From Candidatus Avimicrobium faecavium (GTDB lineage: Bacteria; Bacillota; Clostridia; Oscillospirales; Ruminococcaceae): 7,461 nucleotides of DNA. Below, one piece after another: positions 1 through 5,425 of this stretch (position 1 is its first letter; the number at the start of each line of letters is the position of its first letter). The position numbers were made by a program, and so were the translations under genes. Location: assembly GCA_904419105.1 (NCBI GenBank), contig CAJFQR010000071.1, positions 1-7,461 on the forward strand, in the 5' to 3' direction. The notes below the pieces were generated by a model that was given only the letters and a program-made list of their open reading frames with translations, did no database searches and was not told where the DNA came from.

Positions 1-86
1 CTCCGGAAGAAAAAGAGGCTACCTTCACTCCGCAGCTGGCTTTCAGTCCAACAAATCCGGACCGTGGATTTGAACTGACAGAATAA
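1..86 (+). CDS. C-terminal end of an unidentified protein (partial)
   Basis: The window opens inside a gene. The frame beginning at base 3 reads 27 sense codons ending ...NPDRGFELTE and stops at TAA 84-86. I chose this frame because an intrinsic terminator follows the stop by 25 bp, and because the tail is acidic and hydrophilic with ordinary codon use; the other two forward frames stop at 70-78 and read as Arg/Lys-rich or aromatic-rich strings. No domain can be recognised from so short a tail, so no function is given. The gene extends beyond the left edge. Confidence 0.55.
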   Translation, partial: PEEKEATFTPQLAFSPTNPDRGFELTE

Positions 87-111
87 GGACTGTTTACCGC
101 AGAAAATTTGC

Positions 112-146
112 AAAGGGCGCCGCAAAAGCGGCGCCCTTTCTTCTGC
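112..146 (+). terminator. Intrinsic terminator after the partial first gene
   Basis: A perfect 12-bp stem (AAAGGGCGCCGC at 112-123 paired with GCGGCGCCCTTT at 128-139) closes an AAAA loop and is followed by a pyrimidine tract TTTCTTCT. It lies 25 bp after the stop codon at 84-86. The A-rich left flank means it could also work weakly in the other direction. Confidence 0.85.
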
Positions 147-345
147 TGAAACTTTCGGCACGGTGCAGTCGATAGGGGAGATAAACCAGTCGGAGCAGCC
201 GCCGCAGATGCATTCCGCTATCCACCCGTTTTTGCTGCGGTACAAATTTACAGGATCCTCAAAAGGCTCACCCCTTTCGGTCAGGAGGAAACCTTCGGCA
301 CAATCGGGGCTCCTTTTTCCACATCGGCAGGGAGCCGGCCGGCGG

Positions 346-390
346 CGGTCCCCCGCTGCAGTACATAGGGTAAACGGGGGACCGTCCCCG
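346..390 (+). promoter_or_regulatory. Two mutually exclusive stem-loops ahead of the vWA remnant
   Basis: CGGTCCCCCG at 346-355 is a perfect inverted repeat of CGGGGGACCG at 375-384, giving a 10-bp stem with a 19-nt loop. The right arm can instead pair CGGGG (375-379) with CCCCG (386-390). The second hairpin is followed after GGAG by TTTTTT (395-400), and then by the ATG of the degraded gene at 403. The arrangement resembles a competing leader structure, or a hairpin that masks the ribosome binding site. The pairing is visible in the sequence; a regulatory role is inference, and the gene behind it is dead. Confidence 0.35.
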
Positions 391-402
391 GGAGTTTTTT
401 AG

Positions 403-538
403 ATGGGTATTACAATTCCAACAAAGTGATCCATGCGGACCGCATCAACTGCGACGGGCCGCTGCGGGTTACGCTGGCACTGACCGCCGCCCCCGACATC
501 GTCATCGATCCGGACCGGGGCGGCGCCAGGGCGCGGCT
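403..538 (+). pseudogene. Decayed 5' fragment of a vWA-type surface protein gene
   Basis: An ATG at 403 behind a GGGAG-like site (389-393) reads MGITIPTK and stops at 427-429. In the next frame, from 411, the sequence continues YNSNKV, then INCDGPLRVTLALTAAPDIV (453-512). I recognise this from memory as the N-terminus of clostridial von Willebrand factor A proteins, which start like MGIT-Y-N-NKV and run through CDG-RVTLALTAAPDI into a DIVLVLDRSGSM metal-binding (MIDAS) strand. Here the MIDAS segment is reduced to DIVIDPDRGG (504-533), and everything after about 538 is gone, replaced by T-rich sequence and the terminator of the facing gene. Both the internal frameshift and the 3' loss argue for a relic. 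A chance reading frame is the alternative, but the run of family-like residues in a single frame makes that less likely. Confidence 0.5.
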
Positions 539-544
539 CTTTTT

Positions 545-586
545 TTTGATAAAAGAAAAAAGCCCGGAAAGAGTCCCGGGCTTTTC
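545..586 (-). terminator. Intrinsic terminator of the D-2-hydroxyacid dehydrogenase gene
   Basis: AAAAGCCCGG at 558-567 pairs perfectly with CCGGGCTTTT at 576-585 across an 8-nt loop. Read on the minus strand, the stem lies about 20 bp past the dehydrogenase stop codon (605-607) and is followed by TTTTTTCTTTT, a good termination tract. On the plus strand only four T residues follow before CCCAG, so the main direction is minus. Confidence 0.85.
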
Positions 587-604
587 CCAGCGCTTTGCGC
601 GTTC

Positions 605-1552
605 TCACAGGATGATGTTGGTCTGATGGCCGGCCATCCACTGCTCGATGTTGTCAAAGACGATCTTGCAGCGGGCCTCCAGGCTCTCCGCCGTGGCAAA
701 GGCCACATGAGGGGTGACGATGGTGTTCTTGCTGTGGAGCAGCGGGTGGTTCGCCGGGACCGGAGGCTCCATCTCGAACACATCGATCCCAGCGCCGCCG
801 AGACGGCCGCTGTCCAGGGCGGCTGCCAGCGCGGCGGAATCGACCACCGGGCCGCGGGAGGTGTTGACGAGCAGGGCGCCGGGCTTCATCTTCTCGATGG
901 AGGCGGCGTTGATCAGGCCCTTGGTGCTGTCGTTGAGCGGGGTGTGCAGCGAGACGATGTCCGACCACTCGAGCAGCTCATCCAGCGGGACAAACTCGAT
1001 GAAAGCGGGCTCCTGGCCGGTGACATGGCGCTTGTTGCCCAGGACCTTGCAGCCGAAGGCATGGCAGAGCTCCGCCACACGGGTGCCGATGGCCCCGACG
1101 CCGACGATGCCGACGGTCTTCCCGGAGAGCTCGGTCCCCACAAGGCCATCCTTGGTGCCGCCGCTGCGGCAGCGCTCAGCCACCTGCGGCACATTGCGCA
1201 GCAGATCGAGCATCAGGCCCAGGCAGAGCTCCGCCACCGCCTGGGTGGAGTACCCGGCGGCATTGGACACCTTGACCCCGCAGGCCTTTGCGGCCTCCAG
1301 ATCCACATGGTCCACGCCGGTGAACGCCACATCGATGTACTTCAGGTTCGGGCAGGCGCGGATGACCTCGCCCTTCAGCGGCATATTGGCGATCATGATC
1401 ACATCGGCGTCCTTGGCCTCCTCGATCTGCACCTGGGGGTCGGTGTTCTTAGCGTAGGCCTTGAAGCTGTGGCCGGCGTCGGTCAGCGGCTTGGCGCAGG
1501 CATTCAGCACGGCATCCGGTACGCCGAGGGATTCGAGCAAAACGATATTCAT
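605..1552 (-). CDS. D-isomer-specific 2-hydroxyacid dehydrogenase
   Basis: This 315-residue protein has the normal family length and layout: a split substrate domain (about 1-98 and 290-315) around a Rossmann domain (about 99-289). The nucleotide loop is GVGAIG at 151-156. The catalytic triad is visible as Arg233 (NTSRGPVVD), Glu262 (EMEPP) and His282 (TPHVAFAT), with the Arg-Glu spacing of 29 typical of the family. It should reduce a 2-keto acid, or oxidise the D-hydroxy acid, in the cytoplasm; glyoxylate/hydroxypyruvate or branched 2-keto acids are possible, but the substrate cannot be read. At the end of the second beta strand, where NAD-users have Asp, it has N173-K174-R175, which suggests NADPH. 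The start is the ATG at 1552-1550, 10 nt after AAGGAGGT (1563-1570). It is a single-gene unit with its own promoter and terminator. Confidence 0.93.
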   Translation of the reverse strand: MNIVLLESLGVPDAVLNACAKPLTDAGHSFKAYAKNTDPQVQIEEAKDADVIMIANMPLKGEVIRACPNLKYIDVAFTGVDHVDLEAAKACGVKVSNAAGYSTQAVAELCLGLMLDLLRNVPQVAERCRSGGTKDGLVGTELSGKTVGIVGVGAIGTRVAELCHAFGCKVLGNKRHVTGQEPAFIEFVPLDELLEWSDIVSLHTPLNDSTKGLINAASIEKMKPGALLVNTSRGPVVDSAALAAALDSGRLGGAGIDVFEMEPPVPANHPLLHSKNTIVTPHVAFATAESLEARCKIVFDNIEQWMAGHQTNIIL

Positions 1553-1604
1553 AGCGGGAAAGACCTCCTTGATCTTATTGCTTTTTCGGCCTGAGAGATC
1601 GGCC

Positions 1605-1641
1605 TACTATATAGTATAGAAGCTCCCGGCGGGAAACTCAA
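1605..1641 (-). promoter_or_regulatory. Promoter of the dehydrogenase gene with overlapping palindrome
   Basis: On the minus strand TTGAGT (1636-1641) and TATACT (1613-1618) are separated by exactly 17 bp, a good sigma-A promoter. The leader to the ATG is about 53 nt. A perfect 12-bp palindrome, TACTATATAGTA (1605-1616), covers the -10 region and the likely start point, so it may be an operator. A second dyad (GCGGGAAA 1629-1636 and TTTCCCGC 1649-1656) overlaps the -35. A repressor role for either is inference. Confidence 0.65.
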
Positions 1642-1775
1642 GGCAAATTTTCCCGCGATCCCGCTGTGCGGCCGTGCCTTTTGCCGTCCGGATGGGAGGT
1701 TTCGCCGGTTTGCCCAGACTGCGAAATTTTTCCGCCCGCCGGGACAGGGGCCGCCGTTTTTCCCGAAAAAGGCCC

Positions 1776-1804
1776 TTGCCCTGCCGGGGAAAAAGGCGTA
1801 TACT
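1776..1804 (+). promoter_or_regulatory. Promoter of the exonuclease gene
   Basis: TTGCCC (1776-1781) and TATACT (1799-1804) are 17 bp apart, about 44 bp ahead of the exonuclease ATG. Together with the opposite-facing promoter at 1605-1641 it makes the 295-bp gap between the two start codons a divergent promoter region. The 1642-1775 part between the promoters is GC-rich and holds no gene that I can support. Confidence 0.65.
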
Positions 1805-1847
1805 TGTGGCGAAGTTTGATAAGACGACCAGAAAAGGAGCAGACCCG

Positions 1848-2420
1848 ATGCCGGACCGATATATCGCCTTTGATGTGGAGACCCCAAACGCCGCCAGCGA
1901 CCGGATGAGCGCCATCGGCATTACCGTCATCGAGGGCGGGCGCATCCTGTCGGAGTACGCCACCCTCGTCGACCCGGAGTGCCGGTTCGACCCGTTCAAC
2001 ATCGCCCTCACCGGCATCACGCCGGAGGCGGTCGCCGGCCAGCCGGCCTTCCCCGCCCTGTGGGAGGCCATCGCCCCGATTATGGAGAGCGGGGTGCTCA
2101 TCGCCCACAACGCGCCGTTCGACCTGTCGGTGCTCTCCAAATGCCTGCGCAGCTACGGCATCGCCTGGAAGCCGGAGGTGCGCTACGCCTGCACCTGCCA
2201 GATGAGCCGCCGGCTGCTGCCGGGACTGCCCAACCACCGGCTCGACACCCTCTGCGACTATCTGCACATCGACCTGGACCACCACCACGCCGGCAGCGAC
2301 AGCCACGCCTGCGGGGAGATCCTGCTGCACCATCTGCGCAGCGGCGCCGACCCGGCGGTCTTTTTGCGCACCTACGACCTCGCCCGGGGCCGTACGGTCA
2401 AACCGGCCCGGACCCGCTAA
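1848..2420 (+). CDS. DEDDh-family 3'-5' exonuclease (DnaQ/PolC-epsilon-like)
   Basis: The 190-residue protein is one exonuclease domain with nothing attached. Exo I is FDVET (Asp9, Glu11), Exo II is HNAPFD (Asp92), and Exo III is HHAGSD (His147, Asp151), giving the complete two-metal DEDDh active site. Such proteins remove nucleotides from 3' ends of DNA, or sometimes RNA, in the cytoplasm, as stand-alone proofreading or repair nucleases. The single-domain size fits free DnaQ-like enzymes rather than the exonuclease inserted in PolC. The frame is open upstream to 1674, but the ATG at 1848 is preferred: AAGGAG (1834-1839) lies 8 nt before it, the family's beta-1 strand starts right after it, and the promoter -10 at 1799-1804 excludes earlier starts. 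It is a single-gene unit between a promoter and a terminator. The exact substrate is unknown. Confidence 0.92.
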   Translation: MPDRYIAFDVETPNAASDRMSAIGITVIEGGRILSEYATLVDPECRFDPFNIALTGITPEAVAGQPAFPALWEAIAPIMESGVLIAHNAPFDLSVLSKCLRSYGIAWKPEVRYACTCQMSRRLLPGLPNHRLDTLCDYLHIDLDHHHAGSDSHACGEILLHHLRSGADPAVFLRTYDLARGRTVKPARTR

Positions 2421-2438
2421 GCCCCACCCTGTTTTTCC

Positions 2439-2466
2439 AAAAGCCCTGCTGCCGCGGGGCTTTTTT
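2439..2466 (+). terminator. Intrinsic terminator after the exonuclease gene
   Basis: AAAAGCCCTGC (2439-2449) pairs with GCGGGGCTTTT (2454-2464), 11 bp with one G-T wobble, across a TGCC loop, and ends in six T residues (2461-2466). It lies 18 bp after the TAA of the exonuclease gene. Confidence 0.88.
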
Positions 2467-2483
2467 AAGATACCGGGGCGCTG

Positions 2484-2585
2484 ATGGGGGTGGAGATGGC
2501 GGCGGTGCTCCTGCTGGTCTTTGCCTATCTGCTGGTGCACGGGCTGGCCATCTGCTGCCGGCTCCGGCTGGAACGGGAGCTGTGA
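2484..2585 (+). CDS. Possible single-pass membrane microprotein, 33 residues
   Basis: An open frame from ATG 2484 to TGA 2583-2585 encodes 33 residues: a short N-terminus (MGVEMAA), one hydrophobic span of about 18 residues (VLLLVFAYLLVHGLAICC), and a charged tail RLRLEREL. That is the classic layout of a small single-span membrane protein with a positive cytoplasmic end. The support is moderate: only a weak GGGG (2475-2478) precedes the ATG, no separate promoter is obvious, and the gene sits just after a terminator, so expression would need readthrough. In GC-rich DNA a CTG-rich run gives Leu by chance. I do not recognise a family and assign no function. Confidence 0.35.
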   Translation: MGVEMAAVLLLVFAYLLVHGLAICCRLRLEREL

Positions 2586-2604
2586 GGCCCCTGCCTGCTC
2601 CTTC

Positions 2605-2633
2605 TGGCTTTTTCTGCGAAACTGTGCTATACT
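2605..2633 (+). promoter_or_regulatory. Extended -10 promoter of the FakA-like small gene
   Basis: TGCTATACT (2625-2633) is an extended -10 element (TG-N-TATACT) with a weak -35-like TGGCTT at 2605-2610, spaced 17 bp. The extended element can compensate for the poor -35. It lies about 40 bp before the ATG at 2673. Confidence 0.6.
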
Positions 2634-2672
2634 TTTTCAAAAGAGAACGATCTGCAGAGAGGAGGGAGACCG

Positions 2673-2924
2673 ATGATCGAGTACAAATTCGATACCCAGC
2701 TGCTCATCGAGGGGCATGACCTCGACGAAGATGCCATCTACGACTACTTTGTCGAGCATTTTCAGGGGGACAGCCTGCTGGTGGTCGGCGATGAGGAGCT
2801 GATCAAGATCCACTACCACACCAACGAGCCCTGGCAGGTGCTGGAATACTGCGCCTCACTGGGGGAGATCCACGACATCGTCCTGGAGAATATGCAGCTG
2901 CAGTCCGAAGGGCTGCACGGCTGA
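2673..2924 (+). CDS. Stand-alone FakA-like middle domain (kinase-to-dihydroxyacetone-kinase type)
   Basis: The 83-residue protein matches one internal slice of FakA/YloV, the large subunit of bacterial fatty acid kinase, which is about 550 residues long. The match is seen in GDSLLVVGDEELIKIHYHTN (32-51), where FakA proteins read GDSLVVVGDD--KVHVHTN, followed by a VLE-G-I region and LENMQLQ (71-77), which corresponds to the IENMR-Q segment. The ATP-binding DAK2 domain and the C-terminal FakB-contact region are both absent, so it cannot be a kinase alone. His47 and His49 of the HxHT motif are kept; the Cys that FakA has in its YCTE motif aligns with Asp7. The start is certain: AGGAGG (2660-2665) lies 7 nt before the ATG, and promoter and terminator bracket the gene. 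It may bind metal or a ligand, or modulate the real FakA; that is inference. Confidence 0.75.
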   Translation: MIEYKFDTQLLIEGHDLDEDAIYDYFVEHFQGDSLLVVGDEELIKIHYHTNEPWQVLEYCASLGEIHDIVLENMQLQSEGLHG

Positions 2925-2929
2925 GCCCG

Positions 2930-2956
2930 GCCCGCCAGACGGCGGGCTTTTTCTTT
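2930..2956 (+). terminator. Intrinsic terminator after the FakA-like small gene
   Basis: A perfect 7-bp GC stem (GCCCGCC 2930-2936, GGCGGGC 2941-2947) with an AGAC loop is followed by TTTTTCTTT. It begins 5 bp after the TGA and separates this gene from secD. Confidence 0.9.
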
Positions 2957-2969
2957 GGGCGGAGGTCGA

Positions 2970-2998
2970 TTGACTTTTATCACCGGGTACAATATAAT
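2970..2998 (+). promoter_or_regulatory. Near-consensus sigma-A promoter of secD-secF
   Basis: TTGACT (2970-2975) and a perfect TATAAT (2993-2998) are 17 bp apart, the strongest promoter in the window. The predicted leader of about 55 nt contains a perfect 6-bp hairpin (TGCCGG 3021-3026, TGCT loop, CCGGCA 3031-3036) about a dozen bases before the ribosome binding site. Confidence 0.88.
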
Positions 2999-3058
2999 GA
3001 ACACAGAAAAACACCCTGTATGCCGGTGCTCCGGCAGAGGGCGGTTCGGGAGGCTGGC

Positions 3059-4438
3059 ATGAAAAAGCTGGAAAAGGCGTGGATCTTCATCGATGCAGTT
3101 TTGATCCTGCTGCTGGCATTCGTCGCGGTCAACGGCATCCATCTGCAATACGGCGACACGGTGCGCACCATCGTCCGCGGTGTCGGCGATCTGGAGCGCG
3201 GCAGCGACCTGGGCGGCGGGCTGGAACTGATCCTCGAGCCGGCGGACGGGCTCTCCCCCTCCCCGATGGACCTGCAGAGCACCAGCGAGGTGCTCCAGCG
3301 CCGGCTGGACTATCTGGAGACCGGCGGCAGCGCAGAGGTGGACCAGGACCAGGGCCGGTTCATCATCCGGCTGCCCCAGCAGCCCTCCGGCAGCTACGCC
3401 GAGATCATACAGGTCCTCACCGAACGGTCGGCGCTGACGCTGCGGGACGGCATCGGCACCGATGAAAACAGCGCCCCCACCGGCGAGATCCTGCTGGAGG
3501 AAAAAGATGTGCTCTCCGCCACGGCGGCCGGGGACACCGAGACCGGGGCCGTCACCGTCGAGCTCAACCTCACCGAGGACGGGCAGAACAAATTTGACAG
3601 CGCTGCCTCCCGGCTGGCCGGGGCCGGGCGCAACATCTCGGTCTGGATTGACGGCCGGCTGATCTCGGTGATCTACACCCGGGAGGAGGAGGTGCTCCCG
3701 GTCCTCACCGGGGAGTGGACCGCCGCCGACGCCCGGCTTCTTGCCGATCGGATCAACGCCCGCGCCCTGCCGCTGGATCTGACGGCGGAAAACTTCTCGC
3801 TCTTCTCCCCGCTGCAGGGGCAGCGCACGCTGGAGACGCTGCTGCTGGCGGCCAAGCTCGGGCTGCTGTTTCTGGCGGTGATCCTGCAGGCGCTCTACCG
3901 GCTGCCCGGCGCCGTCGCCGTGCTGGCCCTGCTTGGACAGGCCGCCCTGATGCTGGCCGCCTACACCGGGTTCTTCCCGTTTTTGCCGGCCCAGCCGCTT
4001 ACCACGGCCGGCGTGCTCGGCGGCATCCTGGCGCTGGGATTTGGAGCGAACACAATGGCCGGCGTCGCAGAGCGGCTGAAGGCCGATCTGAACGACGGGA
4101 AAAACCTCGACTTTGCCGTCGGCCACTGTTTCCGCCACAGCTATACCACCCTGTTTGACGGGCGGATGGCCCTTGTCATCCTGCTGATCCTGGTGCTGGC
4201 GGCGGTGGATCTGGCCGCCGAGGGGCTGGGCTGGCTGGCCCCGGTGCAGGCCTTTACCAACCTGTTCCGGATCAAGGAGGCGGCGGTCTCGCTGCATGCC
4301 TTCTTCTTCGCGGTGCTTTCCGGCGTAGTGGCCAACTATCTGATGTGCGGCCGCATTGCCCGCAGCATGCTCCGCTCCCTCTCCAAATACCCGCTGCTGC
4401 GGGACCCTGTATTCTATGGAGGTACCCGCCATGCATGA
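3059..4438 (+). CDS. secD: Protein translocase subunit SecD (divergent)
   Basis: SecD and SecF form an auxiliary complex of the Sec channel that uses the proton or sodium gradient to help draw exported proteins outward. The 459-residue product has the family layout: TM1 (about 8-27), an external P1 region, then five TM spans (about 261-280, 283-303, 315-335, 368-388, 411-431). Clostridial SecD landmarks are present: GVGDLERGSDLGGGLELILE (41-60), LTLRDG (126-131), SVWIDGR (194-200), ALPLDLTAENFS (236-247) and SISKF-like SLSKYPLLRDPVFYGG (440-455). The usual GMGVDANV...ERIKEEL of TM4 reads GFGANTMAGVAERLKADL (327-344), so the conserved Asp is Asn331. The start ATG 3059 follows GGGAGG (3048-3053) by 5 nt; the in-frame ATG at 3020 has no such site. 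The stop overlaps secF by 8 bp. It may be a specialised or functionally altered SecD. Confidence 0.88.
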   Translation: MKKLEKAWIFIDAVLILLLAFVAVNGIHLQYGDTVRTIVRGVGDLERGSDLGGGLELILEPADGLSPSPMDLQSTSEVLQRRLDYLETGGSAEVDQDQGRFIIRLPQQPSGSYAEIIQVLTERSALTLRDGIGTDENSAPTGEILLEEKDVLSATAAGDTETGAVTVELNLTEDGQNKFDSAASRLAGAGRNISVWIDGRLISVIYTREEEVLPVLTGEWTAADARLLADRINARALPLDLTAENFSLFSPLQGQRTLETLLLAAKLGLLFLAVILQALYRLPGAVAVLALLGQAALMLAAYTGFFPFLPAQPLTTAGVLGGILALGFGANTMAGVAERLKADLNDGKNLDFAVGHCFRHSYTTLFDGRMALVILLILVLAAVDLAAEGLGWLAPVQAFTNLFRIKEAAVSLHAFFFAVLSGVVANYLMCGRIARSMLRSLSKYPLLRDPVFYGGTRHA

Positions 4439-5369
4439 GCTTCTTAACCGGCGCCACAGCCTCTTTTCGGCGGCCCTGGCGCTGCTGCTCGGGCTGTGCG
4501 CCATCATTCTCTGGCGCAACTGGCCCTCTACCGCCTATTTTTCCGGCGGCACCGACCTGGAATACCGCCTCACCGGCTATATCGACGCCTCCTTTGATCC
4601 GGACGACGCCGCCGGCCAGCTGGAGACCATCGCCGCCGGGGCCCTGGACCGGACTGTCCGGGTGGAGCTGCTCCCCGCCGACGGGGGAAGCTGCCGGCTT
4701 CTGGTCACCGCTTCGGACGGGGAGGAGCTGAGCTACCCGGAATACCTCACGCTGACCAACGCCCTCATCAACAGCTTCCCGGGGTGGGTGTTCACGCCGA
4801 TGTCCGGCCTCAGCCAGAGCTCCGTGGACGCCGGACAGGCCTTTGCCGGTTCCGCCCTGCTCACAGCGGCGGCGGTGCTGGTGCTCACCCTCTTCCTGAT
4901 GGGGCGGTTCCGGCGGATCGGCGGGCTCGCCGCCGGGCTGGCCGGTGCGGCCGGTCTGCTCTGTGATCTGGTGGCTGCGGCCGCCTTTGCCGCACTGGCC
5001 AAACTGCCGCTTGGCAGCGAAAGCCTGCCGGCCATGCTGGCGGTGCTGGCCTTCGGTGTATATGACACCTCCGCCGTCCTGCATGAAACCGAACTGCGCC
5101 TTGGCGAGGGGGCAGACCCCCGGGCCGCCCTGGCCGAAGCTCTTCGGAGCCGGCTGCGCTTTCTCATCATCTGTACGCTCACGGCTGGAAGCGCCATGCT
5201 GGCTGTGACCATCGCCGGGTATCTGGTGGGAATTGACGCGCTGCTGCGCTTCTCGTTCCCGCTCACCGCCGGTCTGGCAGCGGCGCTGTTCTTCTCGGCC
5301 ATTCTGGCCCCGGTCTGCTGGTACGAGCTGCGCTTCGGCCGGCATCTGCTCGGCGGCAAGGAAGAATGA
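4431..5369 (+). CDS. secF: Protein translocase subunit SecF (divergent)
   Basis: Partner of SecD in the same membrane complex. The 312-residue protein has TM1 (about 10-28), the FSGGTDLEY motif (37-45, FxGGT of the family), an external loop to about 135, then five TM spans (about 138-157, 165-190, 198-216, 244-264, 272-295). Asp179 in LLCDLV matches the conserved LHD-V position of TM3, and Asp212 in FGVYDTSAV (208-216) matches the family's YS-NDTVVV Asp. The following FDRIREN is not kept: it reads LHETELRL (217-224). Near the TM5 Arg motif only RSRLRFLIICTLTAG (239-253) can be aligned, so the arginine position is uncertain. The start ATG 4431 has GGAGGT (4418-4423) 7 nt before it and overlaps the end of secD, so the two are probably translated in a coupled way. 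The protein is short, without a long C-terminal tail. Confidence 0.87.
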   Translation: MHELLNRRHSLFSAALALLLGLCAIILWRNWPSTAYFSGGTDLEYRLTGYIDASFDPDDAAGQLETIAAGALDRTVRVELLPADGGSCRLLVTASDGEELSYPEYLTLTNALINSFPGWVFTPMSGLSQSSVDAGQAFAGSALLTAAAVLVLTLFLMGRFRRIGGLAAGLAGAAGLLCDLVAAAAFAALAKLPLGSESLPAMLAVLAFGVYDTSAVLHETELRLGEGADPRAALAEALRSRLRFLIICTLTAGSAMLAVTIAGYLVGIDALLRFSFPLTAGLAAALFFSAILAPVCWYELRFGRHLLGGKEE

Positions 5370-5425
5370 GATATGCCGCGGCTGTAAGGCCCGGCGAATT
5401 TGTTCTCCAGAACCGGATTTCCTCG

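Noticed and set aside
163..402. A 79-codon plus-strand frame between the first terminator and the vWA relic
   Set aside because: No ribosome binding site before its GTG start, Arg/Pro/Ser-rich random-looking product, and it runs through the strong inverted repeat at 346-384.
626..1594. A 322-codon plus-strand open frame opposite the dehydrogenase
   Set aside because: The minus strand has the complete catalytic triad and nucleotide loop; the plus frame reads as GC-rich shadow sequence and has no ribosome binding site.
1674..1847. Upstream extension of the exonuclease by 58 residues
   Set aside because: The promoter -10 at 1799-1804 lies inside it, the residues are Arg/Pro-rich and unlike the family, and the ATG at 1848 has an ideal ribosome binding site.
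3020..3058. Upstream start for SecD at 3020
   Set aside because: No ribosome binding site, the start lies at the edge of a leader hairpin, and the 13 extra residues are unlike SecD N-termini.
2813..4519. A very long open frame (568 codons) on the minus strand opposite secD
   Set aside because: It is rich in Gln, Arg, Gly and His with no domain or hydrophobic core, and lies antisense to a clear SecD with proper promoter and ribosome binding site. Long antisense frames are expected in GC-rich DNA.
4272..5345. A 357-codon minus-strand open frame opposite secF
   Set aside because: Same low-complexity Gln/Gly/Arg composition; the plus-strand frame has TM spans and SecF motifs.
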